Shown in pieces: positions 27,863 through 37,152 of a stretch of DNA of 64,000 nt. The notes beneath the pieces are model-generated. The model did not search any database and was not told the origin of the DNA. It was given only the letters and a program-made list of their open reading frames with translations. Source of the DNA: Propioniciclava coleopterorum (GTDB taxonomy: Bacteria > Actinomycetota > Actinomycetes > Propionibacteriales > Propionibacteriaceae). Each line of letters starts with the position of its first letter. Within the stretch, counting starts at the first letter, position 1. The translations under genes were made by a program, and so were the position numbers. The DNA is taken from NCBI RefSeq assembly GCF_011393335.1, contig NZ_CP049865.1:3242722-3306721 (forward strand), given 5' to 3'.

Positions 27863-28054
27863 TCAGTTCAGACGATCCGTCTCGTCCTGGATCTTGAGGG
27901 CGACCTGCTGCAGCTTGTCCTGGTGGGCCCGCGCGTGATGGGCACAGAACAGGAGCTCGCCGCCGGACGGCAGGGTGACCCGCAGGTAGGCCTGCGCGCC
28001 GCAGCGATCGCAGCGGTCCGCGGCGGTGAGCGAGTCCATCACCGAAGTGCTCAT
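27863..28054 (-). CDS. small zinc-ribbon protein (DUF7455-like)
   Basis: 63 residues. Two CxxC/CxxH-type pairs: CDRCGAQAYLRV (residues 15-26) and LFCAHHARAHQDKL (36-48), probably one zinc site. This short protein is widespread in actinobacteria near sigA and topoisomerase genes; its role is unknown. ATG at 28054 with AAAGGA upstream. The C-terminus (QQVALKIQDETDRLN) is predicted helical. Confidence 0.8.
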   Translation of the reverse strand: MSTSVMDSLTAADRCDRCGAQAYLRVTLPSGGELLFCAHHARAHQDKLQQVALKIQDETDRLN

Positions 28055-28231
28055 GGGCGGTCCTTTCCGAGTTCGACCGGTGTCATCGACTAGAACGCCG
28101 ACACCCCGACCTTTGTTCCCTTGCTCCGAAGTTACAGGAGCGGAACAACCGTGGGGGGATGTGGCCGCGCGGTGTCACCGGATCGTCACCTTCGCCGGAG
28201 CGGTGCGACCGGGATCGTCGGCTGGTGACAG

Positions 28232-28237
28232 TAGGCT
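28232..28237 (+). promoter_or_regulatory. -10 box TAGGCT for parE
   Basis: TAGGCT ends 6 bases before GTG 28244, no ribosome-binding site. The remaining 180 bases back to 28055 hold the divergent promoter of the small zinc protein and no recognisable gene. Confidence 0.5.
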
Positions 28238-28243
28238 GCACGG

Positions 28244-30334
28244 GTGACTTCGACCGCCGCCGCCAAGACTGAGAACCGGGACTACGAGGCCCGCCACCTC
28301 CTCGTCCTCGAAGGCCTGGAGGCCGTCCGCAAGCGCCCCGCCATGTACATCGGCTCCACCGACACCCGGGGCCTCATGCACTGCATGTGGGAGATCATCG
28401 ACAACGCGGTGGACGAGGCGCTGGCCGGCTTCGGCTCCGCCATCACCGTGATCCTGCACGCCGACGGTTCGGTCCAGGTCGACGACCAGGCGCGCGGCAT
28501 GCCGGTCGACATCGAACCCCGCACCGGCCTGTCGGGCGTCGAGGTGATCTTCACCAAGCTGCACGCCGGCGGCAAGTTCGGCGGCGGCTCCTACAACGCC
28601 ACCGGCGGCCTGCACGGCGTCGGCGCGTCCGTGGTGAACGCCCTGAGCTCGCGGCTCGACGTCGAGATCGACCGCAACGGCTTCACGTGGGCGATGTCGT
28701 TCCGTCGCGGCGTCCCGGGCGTGTTCGACGGCGAGGGCCCCGAGGCGTCCTTCACCCCCGACAACGCCCTGCGCAAGATCGGCAAGGTTCGCAAGGGCGT
28801 GACCGGTTCGCGGGTGCGGTACTGGCCCGACCGGCAGATCTTCCTCAAGGACGCCAAACTGTCCGGCACCCAGTTGGCCGCCCGCGCGCGGCAGACGTCG
28901 TTCCTCGTGCCCGGCCTGGCGATCACCGTCGACGACCGGCGCATCGCGGGCGAGGAGCACACCGAGACGCATCTGCACGAGGGCGGCATCTCCGAGTTCG
29001 CCGACTACCTCACCGAGGGCACCCCGGTCACCGACGTGCTGCGGCTGCAGGGTTCCGACCGGTTCACCGAGACCGTCCCGATGCTGGACGCTGCGGGCGC
29101 CATGACCCCGACCGACGTCGAGCGCGACCTCGACGTCGACATCGCGCTGCGGTGGGCGGGCGGCTACGACGCCAAGGTCGTCTCGTTCGTCAACATCATC
29201 GCCACCCCGAAGGGCGGCACGCACGTGCAGGGCTTCGAGCGGGGCCTGGTCCGGGCGTTCGGCAGGGCGCTGGACGGCAGCCGGCTGCTGAAGTCCGGCG
29301 AGGAGGTGACCAAGGAGGACATCCTCGAGGGGCTGACGGCCGTGGTGACGGTGCGGCTGGCCGAGCCGCAGTTCGAGGGCCAGACCAAGGAGGTGCTGGG
29401 CACGCCGCCGGTGACGCGGCTCGTCACGCGCATCGTGGAGACCGAGCTCAGCGAGTTCCTGACCAGCCAGAAGGCGGCGCTGCGCCCGCAGGCCCGCGCG
29501 GTGCTGGAGAAGGCCGTCGCGGCGTCCCGGACGCGCGTGGCGGCCCGCATCCACAAGGAGAACCAGCGCCGCAAGACCGCGCTGGAGTCCAGCACGCTGC
29601 CGACCAAGCTGGCCGACTGCCGCAGCTCCGATCAGAGCCGCAGCGAGTTGTTCATCGTCGAGGGCGACTCGGCGATGGGGACGGCGAAGCTGGCCCGTAA
29701 CTCGGAGTTCCAGGCGCTGCTGCCGATCCGCGGCAAGATCCTCAACGTGCAGAAGGCCTCGGTCGCCGACATGCTCAAGAACGCCGAGTGCGCCGCCATC
29801 CTGCAGGTGGTGGGCGCCGGGTCGGGCAAGACCTGCGACCCGGACCAGAGCCGCTACGGCAAGATCATCTTCATGGCGGACGCCGACTCCGACGGCGCGC
29901 ACATCCGCACGCTGCTGACGACGCTGTTCTTCACCTACATGCGCCCGATGATCGAGGCGGGACGCGTCTACACCGCCGTCCCGCCGCTGCACCGCTTCGA
30001 GCTGACCAAGCCGAAGAAGGGCCAGGACAAGTACATCTACACGTACTCCGAGACCGAGTACCACCGCAAGCTCGCCGAGCTGACCAAGCGGGGCGTCGGT
30101 TTCAAGGAGCCGCAGCGGTACAAGGGCCTGGGCGAGATGGACGCCGACCAGCTCAAGGAGACCACGATGGACCCCCGGCACCGGCAGCTGCGCCGGATCA
30201 CCGTGGAGCAGGGGGAGTCCCTGGAACAGGCGCGCGCCACGTTCGAGAAGCTGATGGGCAACGACGTGGCCCCACGCAAGGAATTCATCGTCGAGGGCGC
30301 TTTCGCCCTGGATGCCGAACGGATCGATGCCTAG
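28244..30334 (+). CDS. parE: DNA topoisomerase IV subunit B
   Basis: 696 residues. ATPase (GHKL) domain with EIIDNAVDEALAG near residue 48 and GGLHGVGASVVNALS near 118; transducer domain; TOPRIM domain with the catalytic Glu in VEGDSAMG near 470 and the metal-binding DADSDGAH near 546; C-terminal QRYKGLGEMDADQL. It supplies ATP hydrolysis for chromosome decatenation with ParC, whose gene lies convergently 1.5 kb downstream. The order parE, carbonic anhydrase, NmrA-like, parC places the two subunits on opposite strands. GTG start, leaderless -10 box. Confidence 0.92.
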   Translation: MTSTAAAKTENRDYEARHLLVLEGLEAVRKRPAMYIGSTDTRGLMHCMWEIIDNAVDEALAGFGSAITVILHADGSVQVDDQARGMPVDIEPRTGLSGVEVIFTKLHAGGKFGGGSYNATGGLHGVGASVVNALSSRLDVEIDRNGFTWAMSFRRGVPGVFDGEGPEASFTPDNALRKIGKVRKGVTGSRVRYWPDRQIFLKDAKLSGTQLAARARQTSFLVPGLAITVDDRRIAGEEHTETHLHEGGISEFADYLTEGTPVTDVLRLQGSDRFTETVPMLDAAGAMTPTDVERDLDVDIALRWAGGYDAKVVSFVNIIATPKGGTHVQGFERGLVRAFGRALDGSRLLKSGEEVTKEDILEGLTAVVTVRLAEPQFEGQTKEVLGTPPVTRLVTRIVETELSEFLTSQKAALRPQARAVLEKAVAASRTRVAARIHKENQRRKTALESSTLPTKLADCRSSDQSRSELFIVEGDSAMGTAKLARNSEFQALLPIRGKILNVQKASVADMLKNAECAAILQVVGAGSGKTCDPDQSRYGKIIFMADADSDGAHIRTLLTTLFFTYMRPMIEAGRVYTAVPPLHRFELTKPKKGQDKYIYTYSETEYHRKLAELTKRGVGFKEPQRYKGLGEMDADQLKETTMDPRHRQLRRITVEQGESLEQARATFEKLMGNDVAPRKEFIVEGAFALDAERIDA

Positions 30335-30347
30335 GCAGGAGCAGACC

Positions 30348-30875
30348 ATGACGCAGGACCTCACCTCATCCCGGCCGCGTCCCCCCGAGGGGTTCGCCGA
30401 CCTGATCGCTGCGAACAGGCGTTACTCGATCTCGTTCCCGCACGGCTTCGACGGCATCGCGCACGCGGGCGTCCTGATCCTGACGTGCATGGACTCCCGG
30501 CTGGAGCCGCTGGAGATGTTCGGGCTGTTCCTGGGCGAGGCGAAGATCCTGCGCACCGCCGGGGGACGCCTCACCGACGCGGGCCTGGCGGCCATGGTGA
30601 TGGGCGTGCACAAGCTGCGCGTCAACCGGATCCTGATCGTGCCGCACACCTCCTGCGCCGCCGCCTCCAAGACCGAGGAGGAGATGCGCGCCACGATCGA
30701 GGAGATCGCCGGCGTCGAGGTGGGCGACTTCCGCTTCGGGGTCGATCCCGATCAGTTGGGCCGGCTCCGCGAGGACGTCGACGCCGTCCGCGCGCATCCA
30801 CTGATCGGCCCGTTCGCCGAGGTCGGCGGCTTCCTGTACAACGTCGAGACCGGCCAGGTCGAGCAGATCTGCTGA
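30348..30875 (+). CDS. beta-class carbonic anhydrase
   Basis: 175 residues. Interconverts CO2 and bicarbonate. Zinc ligands are visible: Cys47 in LTCMDSR (with the Asp49-Arg51 dyad), His100 and Cys103 in VPHTSCAA. The short length and lack of an N-terminal arm fit the compact actinobacterial beta-CA type. The ATG at 30348 is chosen because AGGCAGGA precedes it; the frame opens 12 codons earlier inside parE. It starts 13 bases after parE and overlaps the next gene by TGATG, so all three are co-transcribed. Confidence 0.88.
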   Translation: MTQDLTSSRPRPPEGFADLIAANRRYSISFPHGFDGIAHAGVLILTCMDSRLEPLEMFGLFLGEAKILRTAGGRLTDAGLAAMVMGVHKLRVNRILIVPHTSCAAASKTEEEMRATIEEIAGVEVGDFRFGVDPDQLGRLREDVDAVRAHPLIGPFAEVGGFLYNVETGQVEQIC

Positions 30876-31747
30876 TGGCCGGGTCCAGCGTCGTCGTCGT
30901 CGGGGCGTCGGGCTACCTGGGGCGCCACCTCGTGGCGGAGTTCGCGGCGCGCGGCGACCGGGTCTGCGCCGTGGTGCGCGACCGGCGCCGCGCCGAGGCG
31001 CCCGGGGCGCACGGCGCGCCCGCGCTGGCCGGCCTGCCCGTGCGGTGGCGCGAGGTCGACGTGGCCGACCCGGCCGCCCCGCTGGGCCTGGCGCCCGGCG
31101 ACCGGGTGGTCTCGGCTCTCGGCGTCACCCGGCAGAAGGCGACGCCCTGGGAGATCGACCTGCGCGCCAACCTGCGCGTGCTGGACGCCGCCGAGCGCGC
31201 GGGCGCGTCCTCGTTCAGCTACGTGGGCGCCCTCGGCATGGACGCCCGCACCTCCGACCTGCTGCGCGCCAAGGCCACCTTCGCCGCCGCGCTGCGCCGC
31301 GCCGACCTGACCGGGCACGTGATCGACCCGTCGGGCTACTTCAGCGATCTGGGCTGGTTCGTCGACATGGCCCGGCGCGGCCGGGTCCTGCTGGTCGGCG
31401 ACGGTTCCGCCCGGCTCAACCCGATCCACGGCGCCGACCTGGCCGCCTTCATCGCGGACCGGGTCGCCGGTCCGGCGGGACGCTGGGAGGTCGGCGGGCC
31501 CGACACGCTCAGCTACCGCGAGATCGGTGCGCTGGCCTGCGCCGCCGTGGGGCGCCCGCCCGCCTTCTGGGAGCTGAACGATCGGGTCTGTGGCGCCCTC
31601 CAGTGGACGGCCGACCGCCTGGGTCGGCGCACGGGTGAGTTGGCCCGGTTCTTCCTGGCCGGCCTGCGCACCGACGCGGTGGGCGAGGCCACCGGCGTCC
31701 ACCACCTGGCCGACCACTTCGCCCGGCTCGCGGCCCAGAAGGGCTAG
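30875..31747 (+). CDS. NmrA-like NAD(P)-binding protein (atypical short-chain dehydrogenase)
   Basis: 290 residues. Opens with VVVVGASGYLGRHLVAEFAARG, a GxxGxxG nucleotide-binding loop, followed by RVVSALGVTRQKATPWEIDL. The catalytic Tyr-x3-Lys of classical SDRs is not clearly present, which places it with the NmrA/complex-I-subunit-like atypical group that binds NAD(P) as a sensor or acts on quinone-like substrates. Function unknown. ATG overlaps the carbonic anhydrase stop by one base; last gene of the parE unit, convergent with parC. Confidence 0.75.
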   Translation: MAGSSVVVVGASGYLGRHLVAEFAARGDRVCAVVRDRRRAEAPGAHGAPALAGLPVRWREVDVADPAAPLGLAPGDRVVSALGVTRQKATPWEIDLRANLRVLDAAERAGASSFSYVGALGMDARTSDLLRAKATFAAALRRADLTGHVIDPSGYFSDLGWFVDMARRGRVLLVGDGSARLNPIHGADLAAFIADRVAGPAGRWEVGGPDTLSYREIGALACAAVGRPPAFWELNDRVCGALQWTADRLGRRTGELARFFLAGLRTDAVGEATGVHHLADHFARLAAQKG

Positions 31748-31783
31748 TCGGGCCGGGCGGACTGCTTCCCGCCGACCATCTCT

Positions 31784-31815
31784 GCGGCGCGCAGCCTGGC
31801 CGCTTGCCGCGCCGC
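31784..31815. terminator. possible hairpin between the NmrA-like gene and parC
   Basis: GCGGCGCG (31784-31791) can pair with CGCGCCGC (31808-31815) over a 16-base loop. Weak, but it is the only clear inverted repeat in the 100 bases between these convergent genes. Confidence 0.3.
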
Positions 31816-31848
31816 GTGCCCGGCTTTCCGCGCAGCCCGCCGGGGCGG

Positions 31849-34317
31849 CTACCCGTGGCTCCGCGTCGAGATCGCCACGACGGGCTGGGGGAGCGGCGTC
31901 CCCGATCCGTCGCGTCGCCCGGTGGCCGGGGGCAGGTCGACCGGGCTGCCGGACGCCGCCGCGGCGATGGCCGGGGCGGGGCCGACCCAGGCCAGCGTGA
32001 GGGCGTCCTCGCCCTTGAGGAACCGGTGACAACGGACGCCGCCGGTGGCGCGCCCCTTGCCCGGGTACTCCTCGAATCCGGTCACCTTCACCAGGCCCAC
32101 CTCGGTGCCCGGGAGCGCGTCGGAGGAGCCCGACACGGTGACCACGACGGCGTCCGCCTCGGGGGTCGCGCCGAAGAAGACCGCCCGCGTGCCCGGGGCG
32201 AGCTTGATGCCGGCCACGCCGCCGCCCGAGCGGCCCTGCGGCCGCACCGCGGCGGCCGGGAAGTGCAGCAACTGGGCGTCGCTGCTCACGAACACCAGCT
32301 CATCGGTCTCGTCGCGCAGTTCGAGCGCGCCCACGACCTCGTCGCCCGGCTCGAGCCGGATGACCTCCCAGGAGTCGCGACCCAGCAGTTCGGGCACGAC
32401 GCGCTTCACGACGCCGCGGGCCGTCCCCAGCGCCCAGCCGGTCGTGGCCTCGGTCAGCGTGGTCAACGCCAGGATGCGCTCGCCCTTGCCCAGGTCCAGC
32501 AGCTCGGCGGCGCGCGAACCGCCCTTCAGGTTGGGGGCGTCCGCGGTGAGCGCCACGCTGGGCAGCTCGATCGCGTGCGCGCGCAGCACCCGACCCGCGG
32601 AGGTCAGCACCCCGTACTCGCCGCGCGCGGTCGTGCGGACCGCCGAGACGATCACGTCGTGCTGGGCGCGCCGGCCGTCGGCGGGGATCGGCTCGTCGGT
32701 GTCGGCGCGGGCCAGCAGCCCCGCCGAGCTGAGCATGACCACGCAGGGGTCGTCGGCGATCTCCAGCGGTGCGGCGGTGGTGACCGGGGCGCCGCCGCCG
32801 GCCAGCAGCACCGTGCGGCGCGGCGTCCCGTAGGTGCGCGCCACGGCGTCCAGTTCCTTGGCCACGAGGGCGCGCAGCTGGGCGTCGTCGTCGATGATGG
32901 CCAGCAGCGCGTCGATCCGGTCGCGCAGGTCGTCCCGCTCGGACTCCAGCTCGATCCGGCTGAACTTGGTCAGCCGCCGCAGCTGCAGGTCGAGGATGTA
33001 GTTCGCCTGCGCCTCCGACAGTTCGAAGACCTCGATGAGCTTCGCGCGGGCCGAGGCGACGTCGTCCGAGCCGCGGATGATGGCGATCACGTCGTCGATG
33101 TCGGCGATCGCGATCAGCAGGCCCTCGACCAGGTGCAGCCGCTCGGACGCCTTGCGGTGCTGGAACCGGGTGCGGCGCAGCGTGACCGACATCCGGTGGT
33201 CGGCGTAGACGACCAGCGCGTCGCGCAGCGACAGCGTCTGGGGCTGGCCCTCGACGAGGGCGACCATGTTGATGCCGAAGCTGTCCTCCAGCTTGGTCAT
33301 CTTGTAGAGCTGCTCGAGCATCGCGTCGGGGTTGATGCCGTTCTTGACCTCGATGACGAGCCGGGTGCCGTTGGCCAGGTCGGTGAGGTCCTTGATGTCG
33401 GCGATGCCGGAGAGCTTCTTGTTCTGCACCAGCGTCTTGATCTGGTCCATGATCTTCTCCGGGCCGACCATGTAGGGCAGCTCGGTGACGACGATGCCCT
33501 TACGGCGGGGCGACGTCTGCTCGATGCGGGCGGTGGCGCGGATCTTGAAGGAGCCGCGGCCGGTGCGGTAGGCGTCCCCGATGCCGTCGAGCCCGACGAT
33601 CTTGCCGCCGGTGGGCAGGTCGGGGCCGGGCACGAAGCGCATGAGCTCGGCCACGTCGGCGTCCGGGTGCTTGAGCAGGTGCTTGACCGCCTGGATGCAC
33701 TCGACGAGGTTGTGCGGCGGGATGTTGGTGGCCATACCGACGGCGATGCCGGTGGAGCCGTTGACGAGCAGGTTCGGGAACGCGGCCGGCAGCACGACGG
33801 GCTCGTTCATCTTGCCGTCGTAGTTGGGGCGGAAGTCGACCGTCTCCTGGTCGAGCTCGTCGGTCATCGCGAGTGCCGCAGGCGCCATCCGGCACTCGGT
33901 GTAGCGCATGGCGGCGGGGCCGGAGTCGAGCGAGCCGAAGTTCCCGTGGCCGTCGACGACCGGGAGCCGCATCGCGAAGTCCTGCCCCAGCCGCACCAGG
34001 GCGTCGTAGATGGCGGTGTCGCCGTGCGGGTGCAGCTTGCCCATCACGTCGCCGACGACGCGGGCGCACTTCACGTGCGGACGGTCGGGCTTCACGCCCA
34101 TCTCGTCCATCGAGTAGAGGATGCGGCGCTGGACGGGTTTGAGCCCGTCGCGCGCGTCCGGGATGGCGCGGGCGTAGATCACCGAATAGGCGTACTCGAG
34201 GAAGCTGGTCTCCATCTCCTCGGTGACGTCGATGTCGGTGATGAGCTCCTGCGCATCGTCGTCCACCGGCGGCTTCGCTACCACACGTCCCCCATATCCC
34301 TGATTACCACCCGCCAT
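31849..34317 (-). CDS. parC: DNA topoisomerase IV subunit A
   Basis: 822 residues. The breakage-reunion domain opens with VTEEMETSFLEYAYSVIYARAIPDARDGLKPVQRR; the active-site Tyr is Y139 in RYTECRM, following KLHPHGDTAIYDALV. The C-terminal half is a beta-pinwheel with repeated G-R-(A/G)-like strands; it lacks the canonical GyrA box, in keeping with ParC. It pairs with the ParE encoded convergently at 28.2 kb. ATG at 34317. The region to the App1 gene is 47 bases. Confidence 0.92.
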   Translation of the reverse strand: MAGGNQGYGGRVVAKPPVDDDAQELITDIDVTEEMETSFLEYAYSVIYARAIPDARDGLKPVQRRILYSMDEMGVKPDRPHVKCARVVGDVMGKLHPHGDTAIYDALVRLGQDFAMRLPVVDGHGNFGSLDSGPAAMRYTECRMAPAALAMTDELDQETVDFRPNYDGKMNEPVVLPAAFPNLLVNGSTGIAVGMATNIPPHNLVECIQAVKHLLKHPDADVAELMRFVPGPDLPTGGKIVGLDGIGDAYRTGRGSFKIRATARIEQTSPRRKGIVVTELPYMVGPEKIMDQIKTLVQNKKLSGIADIKDLTDLANGTRLVIEVKNGINPDAMLEQLYKMTKLEDSFGINMVALVEGQPQTLSLRDALVVYADHRMSVTLRRTRFQHRKASERLHLVEGLLIAIADIDDVIAIIRGSDDVASARAKLIEVFELSEAQANYILDLQLRRLTKFSRIELESERDDLRDRIDALLAIIDDDAQLRALVAKELDAVARTYGTPRRTVLLAGGGAPVTTAAPLEIADDPCVVMLSSAGLLARADTDEPIPADGRRAQHDVIVSAVRTTARGEYGVLTSAGRVLRAHAIELPSVALTADAPNLKGGSRAAELLDLGKGERILALTTLTEATTGWALGTARGVVKRVVPELLGRDSWEVIRLEPGDEVVGALELRDETDELVFVSSDAQLLHFPAAAVRPQGRSGGGVAGIKLAPGTRAVFFGATPEADAVVVTVSGSSDALPGTEVGLVKVTGFEEYPGKGRATGGVRCHRFLKGEDALTLAWVGPAPAIAAAASGSPVDLPPATGRRDGSGTPLPQPVVAISTRSHG

Positions 34318-34364
34318 TGTGGCGGTTCGCCCCCGCGCGCTCTCCTCGCCACTCCGAGGCCCGC

Positions 34365-35399
34365 TCAGTTCCGGCTGAGGTACCGATCGAGCACGCGGCG
34401 CAGGCCGCGGCCGTCCGGGGCGCGGAAGACCGGGATGTCACGGGGGTGCTCGGAGCTGACCTCGAGCGGCTCCATCGTGCCATGCGCCAGGAACTGCTCC
34501 GCCGGCGTGAGCTGCCGGATCGCGATCGCCGTCACGTGGTCGGGGTGGGACGCCGCGAAGTCGCCGTAGATGTCGGGGTCGTGCTGGCCGTCGTCGCCCA
34601 CCAGCAGCCAGCTGATGTGCGGGTAGTCGATCGAGAGCTGCAGCAGGGCGCCGCGCTTGTGCTCGGGACCGGACCGGAACCAGCCGGTGTTCGTGGGTCC
34701 CCAGTCGGTCAGCAGCATCGCGCCGCGCGGGTAGCGGTGCCGCCGCATGAAACGCGTCAGGAAGCCGTGGGTGTTCCACGCGCCGGTCGAGAGGTAGAAC
34801 ACGGGGGCACCCGGACGCCGCGCGAGGACGTCGTCGAGGAACACGGCCATCCCGGGCACGGCCTGGCGGGCCTCCTCCCGGCGGAAGAACGAGTTCCAGG
34901 CGGAGATGAACAGGCGGGGCACCATCGTGGTGAGGATGGTGTCGTCGATGTCGGAGACCACCCCGAACCTCTGGTCGGCGTCCACGATCTGAGCCTCGAA
35001 GCCGACCGGCTCCGACGAGGTCGTCTCCACCGTGCCATCCCGCCAGCCCGGAGCCAGGTCGTGGTCCCGGACGCGGTGGTCGATGTAGCCGCCCCGGTCC
35101 GACGTGCCGGTCACGACGGTGTCGCCCAGATGGATCTCGTAGCGGGCGTGGACGCAGGGGGTGGTCAGGAAGTTGCGCCAGCCCCGCCGCCGCAGGAACT
35201 CCTCGGCGGCCTTGCCCAGCTGGGTGTCGTCGAAGGTGGGGGAGAGCACCACGCGGCCCAGGACGCGGACGAACGTGTCGTCGCCGTAGGCCGTGTACGG
35301 GATGACCCGCTCCTGCCAACCGAGCAGCCGGAAGAGCCGTTCGACGCGGCGGTCGACGAACAGTTCCCAGCGGGCGGCGATGAACGGCCGTTTGCTCAT
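34365..35399 (-). CDS. App1-like phosphatidate phosphatase domain protein (DUF2183)
   Basis: 344 residues. The HAD-like catalytic motif VSDIDDTILTT near residue 145 matches the DxDxT of App1/Pah-type lipid phosphatases, followed by FYLSTGAWNTHGFLTRFM and LVGDDGQHDPDIYGDFA, the second and third HAD motifs. Substrate is likely phosphatidate or a related phospholipid, but this is family inference. The ATG at 35399 (MSKRPFIAARWEL) is preferred to an upstream TTG because TACCGT lies 8 bases before it on the minus strand. Divergent from the DUF5998 gene. Confidence 0.8.
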   Translation of the reverse strand: MSKRPFIAARWELFVDRRVERLFRLLGWQERVIPYTAYGDDTFVRVLGRVVLSPTFDDTQLGKAAEEFLRRRGWRNFLTTPCVHARYEIHLGDTVVTGTSDRGGYIDHRVRDHDLAPGWRDGTVETTSSEPVGFEAQIVDADQRFGVVSDIDDTILTTMVPRLFISAWNSFFRREEARQAVPGMAVFLDDVLARRPGAPVFYLSTGAWNTHGFLTRFMRRHRYPRGAMLLTDWGPTNTGWFRSGPEHKRGALLQLSIDYPHISWLLVGDDGQHDPDIYGDFAASHPDHVTAIAIRQLTPAEQFLAHGTMEPLEVSSEHPRDIPVFRAPDGRGLRRVLDRYLSRN

Positions 35400-35443
35400 G
35401 GTGCACAACGGTAACGGTTTTTCGCCCGGATCCCCGCTCATGG

Positions 35444-35449
35444 GACAAT
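35444..35449 (+). promoter_or_regulatory. -10 box GACAAT for the DUF5998 gene
   Basis: GACAAT ends 6 bases before ATG 35456. On the other strand TACCGT (35408-35413) lies 8 bases before the App1 start, so both divergent genes appear leaderless within a 56-base region. Confidence 0.45.
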
Positions 35450-35455
35450 GGCGCA

Positions 35456-36019
35456 ATGACCAGACTCCCGCTCGACCTGAGCGCCGCGATCGTCTCCTCG
35501 GGCTACTTCCCGGAGTTCGTCGCGGCGACGGTCATGCAGGCGGTGGACGGTGAGGACGTGATCGCCTCCCTCGTCCATCACGAGGCGACGTTCAACGCCC
35601 ACGAGCTCCACCGGCACATCACCGTGCTGGTGCTGACGCCGACGCGCTTCATCGTCGCCCACACCGACGACGGCGACAACCCGTCGCAGCCGCAGGCGCT
35701 CACCACCACCGAGGCCGTGGCGCTGCGCCGGCTGAAGTCGGTCGCCCTGACCCAGGTGGCGGCGAACCCGGAGCGGTTCGGCCGCGGTGCGCGCACCATC
35801 GCCGAGGCGTGGCTGGTGGTCAACTGGGGCGCCATCCGCCGGGTCGAGATCGAACCGGCCGGCTGCAACGACCCCAACTGCGACGCCGACCACGGCTTCA
35901 CCGCCCAGGACCTGGCCGACGATCTCACGGTGCGGATGAGCGTCGCCGCCGACGGCGAGGACGCCGTGCTGAACCTCATCACGTTCGCCTCCAAGCTGCA
36001 GCGCGTGGCCGGTCTATGA
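35456..36019 (+). CDS. DUF5998 family protein
   Basis: 187 residues, no membrane segment. Recognised by context and sequence: actinobacterial genomes carry this protein directly before a phosphodiesterase, thymidine kinase and sepH. Notable segments are LVHHEATFNAHELHRHITVL near residue 40 and an acidic CNDPNCDADHGF near 138, which may bind metal. No catalytic function is known. The stop overlaps the next start (ATGA), so translation is coupled. Confidence 0.75.
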   Translation: MTRLPLDLSAAIVSSGYFPEFVAATVMQAVDGEDVIASLVHHEATFNAHELHRHITVLVLTPTRFIVAHTDDGDNPSQPQALTTTEAVALRRLKSVALTQVAANPERFGRGARTIAEAWLVVNWGAIRRVEIEPAGCNDPNCDADHGFTAQDLADDLTVRMSVAADGEDAVLNLITFASKLQRVAGL

Positions 36020-37152
36020 CCGAGGTGCTCGCCGCCGCGCCGATCGTCCCGACGTACGGGGCCGGCGCGCTCTCCGACGTGGTGCCGTCGATGGCCGCGT
36101 CCCTGGGGCTGCCCGGCTGGACCGACGTCCTGGGCCTGCCGGAGGCGCCCCGCTGGGTGTTGATGCTGGTCGACGGCCTGGGCGACCTCAACCTGGCCGC
36201 CGCCGCGGCGGACGCCCCGTTCCTCACGTCCCTGCGCGAGACGGGCGGGGCGCTGACCGCCGGCGTCCCCAGCACGACCGCCACCAGCATCACCAGCCTC
36301 GGCACCGGGCTCACCCCCGGCCAGCACGGCATGGTCGGCTACTCGTTCCGCAACCCGGTGGACGGCGGCCTGCTCAACGCGCTGGCCTGGCAGGACGGGC
36401 TGTCGGCCTACGACGTCCAGCCGCGCCTCACCGCCTTCGAGCGCCTGGCGCGCGCGGGCGTCGCGCTCACGACGGTGAGCCCGGCGCGGTTCGCGGGCAC
36501 CGGCCTCACCGAGGCAGCACTGCGCGGCGCGCGGTTCCAGCCGGTGCCCGACGAGAGCGACCACGCGGCCCGCATCGGCTGGACCGCCGACGCCGCGGCG
36601 TCCGGCCAGCGGTCGCTGGTCTACCTGTACGAGCGGTCCCTGGACCACACCGGGCACGGCCAGGGCTGGGGCAGCCCGCAGTGGCGCGAGGCGCTGCGCC
36701 GGGTGGACGCGCTCGCCCGCGACGTGCGCGCCGCCCTGCCCGCCGACGCCCGGCTGCTCATCACCGGCGACCACGGCATGATCGACGCACCGCGGGACCG
36801 CTGGGTCATCGTCGAGGACGTGCCCGAGCTCGGCGCCGAGGTGACCCTGCTCGCGGGCGAGGGCCGGCTGCGGCAGCTGTACGCCCGCCCCGAGCACGTG
36901 GCCGCCGTCGCGGACCGCTGGCGCGACGTGCTGGGCGAGCGGGCGTGGGTGCTGACCCGCGACGAGGCGATCGACGCCGACTGGTTCGGGCCGGTGGACG
37001 GCCGCATGGCCTCCCGGATCGGCGACGTGCTGGTCGCGATGCGCGACGACGGCGCGGTGATGACGCGCACCCAGCCGCGCGAGTTCGGGCTGGTCGGCAT
37101 GCACGGCTCGCTGACCGAGCTGGAGACCCGCGTCCCGCTGCTGGTGGCCTGA
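36016..37152 (+). CDS. alkaline phosphatase superfamily nucleotide pyrophosphatase/phosphodiesterase
   Basis: 378 residues. Metal and nucleophile motifs: MLVDGLGDLNL near residue 51 (first metal Asp), GVPSTTATSITSLGTG near 88 with the Ser/Thr nucleophile, HTGHGQGWGSPQWREAL near 213, and ITGDHGMID near 252 with a late MHGSLTELE His. These are the six ligands of the type I phosphodiesterase/NPP family. Substrate unknown; no signal peptide, so cytoplasmic. Overlaps DUF5998 by ATGA and thymidine kinase by TGATG. Confidence 0.85.
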   Translation: MTEVLAAAPIVPTYGAGALSDVVPSMAASLGLPGWTDVLGLPEAPRWVLMLVDGLGDLNLAAAAADAPFLTSLRETGGALTAGVPSTTATSITSLGTGLTPGQHGMVGYSFRNPVDGGLLNALAWQDGLSAYDVQPRLTAFERLARAGVALTTVSPARFAGTGLTEAALRGARFQPVPDESDHAARIGWTADAAASGQRSLVYLYERSLDHTGHGQGWGSPQWREALRRVDALARDVRAALPADARLLITGDHGMIDAPRDRWVIVEDVPELGAEVTLLAGEGRLRQLYARPEHVAAVADRWRDVLGERAWVLTRDEAIDADWFGPVDGRMASRIGDVLVAMRDDGAVMTRTQPREFGLVGMHGSLTELETRVPLLVA